A stretch of DNA of 6,155 nt from Actinomycetes bacterium (GTDB lineage Bacteria; Actinomycetota; Actinomycetes; Actinomycetales; Microbacteriaceae). Positions 5,363 through 6,155 of this stretch are shown piece by piece. The stretch spans positions 1-6,155 of the forward strand of contig JAUHVN010000174.1 in NCBI GenBank assembly GCA_030425055.1, written 5' to 3'. The translations under genes were made by a program, and so were the position numbers. The stretch's first letter is position 1; each line of letters opens with the position of its first letter. Under the pieces are notes generated by a model. It did not search any database. It was not told the DNA's origin and saw nothing but the letters and a program-made list of their open reading frames with translations.

Positions 5363-6155
5363 AGCAGTACGTCTTCACGATCATCTTCACGGCGACGATC
5401 ACGTTCGTCCTGTCGTGGGCGGTCTGGCGCCTCAGCCTGCGCTACAAGCTCTACCCGGGCATCCGCGACCGCGACGTGCACACCACGCCGACGCCGCGCC
5501 TGGGCGGCATCGCGATGTTCCTGGGCGTGCTGGCCGCGTTCGCGGTCTCGGCGCAGCATCCGTTCTTCTCGATCGTGTGGGCCGAGCCGACGCAGATCTA
5601 CGCGATCCTCGGCGCGACGCTGCTGATCGTCCTGGTCGGCGTGGCGGACGACCTGTGGGACCTCGATTGGACCATCAAGCTGGGTGCGCAGTTCCTCGCG
5701 GCCGGCATCATCGCGTGGTTCGGCGAGCTGCAGATCTACACGCTGCCGATCGGCGGCATGACCGGGTTCTCGAGCTGGGTGAGCTTCACCCTCACGGTGT
5801 TCTCGATCGTGATCGTCATGAACGCGGTGAACTTCATCGACGGACTCGACGGGCTCGTCGCGGGCGTGTGCCTCATCGCCAACGCGGTGTTCTTCGCGTA
5901 CTCGTACCTCCTGGTGCGCGACACCGGATCGAGCACGTACTTCACCCTCGCCTCGTTCATCGCCGCCGTGCTCATCGGCGCGTGCGTCGGGTTCCTGCCC
6001 CTGAACTGGAGTCCGGCGAAGCTGTTCATGGGCGACTCCGGCGCCCTCATGCTCGGTCTGCTGATGGCGTGCTCCGCCATCGCGATCACCGGTCAGCTCG
6101 ACCCCGCGATCCTGAACCCCGACGAGTTCGGCCGCTCGCAGCTGCTCGGTGCGTT
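5359..6155 (+). CDS. wecA: Polyprenyl-phosphate sugar-1-phosphate transferase (WecA/TagO/MraY family), 3'-truncated
   Basis: This integral membrane enzyme family transfers a sugar-1-phosphate (usually GlcNAc-1-P) from a UDP-sugar to undecaprenyl or decaprenyl phosphate, starting cell-wall linkage-unit or surface-glycan synthesis. The frame opens at GTG 5359, overlapping the tsaC stop by 4 nt, and runs open for 265 codons to the window edge. A hydrophobic segment at 4-23 is the first membrane helix, followed by several more. Signatures are DVHTTPTPRLGG (39-50), the Mg-binding ADDLWD (96-101), NAVNFIDGLDGL (155-166) and FMGDSGALMLG (223-233). VHTTPTPRLGG and the position after tsaC favour WecA/TagO (Rv1302-like) over MraY. 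The final cytoplasmic loop with the family's His motif lies beyond the window. A purine-rich GCGGGAA precedes the GTG, but coupling to tsaC translation is the likelier start mechanism. The symbol is by similarity; the exact sugar and lipid are not shown by sequence. Confidence 0.92.
   Translation, partial: MKQYVFTIIFTATITFVLSWAVWRLSLRYKLYPGIRDRDVHTTPTPRLGGIAMFLGVLAAFAVSAQHPFFSIVWAEPTQIYAILGATLLIVLVGVADDLWDLDWTIKLGAQFLAAGIIAWFGELQIYTLPIGGMTGFSSWVSFTLTVFSIVIVMNAVNFIDGLDGLVAGVCLIANAVFFAYSYLLVRDTGSSTYFTLASFIAAVLIGACVGFLPLNWSPAKLFMGDSGALMLGLLMACSAIAITGQLDPAILNPDEFGRSQLLGA

Noticed and set aside
4657..5559. A 300-codon - strand open frame opposite tsaC and the wecA-like start
   Set aside because: It is a Ser/Ala/Arg-rich shadow frame antisense to a clearly conserved YrdC-family gene.
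5736..6089. A 117-codon - strand open frame opposite the wecA-like gene
   Set aside because: It is antisense to the conserved NxxNFIDGLDGL and GDSG motifs of the transferase and has no recognisable features or ribosome site.

Overview
The window reads as a stretch of high-GC actinobacterial chromosome, most probably from Microbacteriaceae (a Microbacterium-like organism). The evidence is a GC content of roughly 70% judged by eye, strong third-position G/C preference, TANNNT-type -10 boxes directly before leaderless starts, and the prmC–tsaC–wecA-like gene order known from actinobacteria. The taxonomic call is inference. No phage, transposon, CRISPR, tRNA or rRNA sequence was seen.

Layout. 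(1) Bases 1-1955, + strand: the C-terminal 650 residues of a large LuxR-family (LAL/MalT-like) transcriptional regulator. Its ATPase part lies before the window. (2) Bases 2000-3511, - strand: a two-gene cysteine-biosynthesis operon, cysK followed by cysE with 3 nt between them, convergent with the regulator. Together they turn serine, acetyl-CoA and sulfide into cysteine. The CysE tail ends in EYVI, the kind of Ile-terminated tail that docks into the CysK active site in cysteine synthase complexes. (3) Bases 3512-3626: a divergent intergenic region with a -10 box on each strand. The two boxes form a perfect 8-bp inverted repeat. (4) Bases 3627-6155, + strand: prmC (release-factor glutamine methyltransferase), tsaC/Sua5 (threonylcarbamoyl-AMP synthase for tRNA t6A) and the start of a wecA/tagO-type polyprenyl-phosphate sugar-1-phosphate transferase. 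The last two overlap by 4 nt. In Mycobacterium tuberculosis the same trio (Rv1300-Rv1302) follows prfA and precedes the ATP synthase genes. Here the gene upstream of prmC is cysK, not prfA.

The gene content is conventional housekeeping metabolism, and I do not see a new defence, mobile or biosynthetic system. The most unusual signal is at the DNA level. GGATGCC occurs 15 times on the two strands, in several reading frames, whereas its single-transition counterpart GGACGCC occurs only twice, although GC bias predicts the reverse. Lesser points are the acidic repeat-derived tail on TsaC, the promoter arrangement and the displaced prfA.
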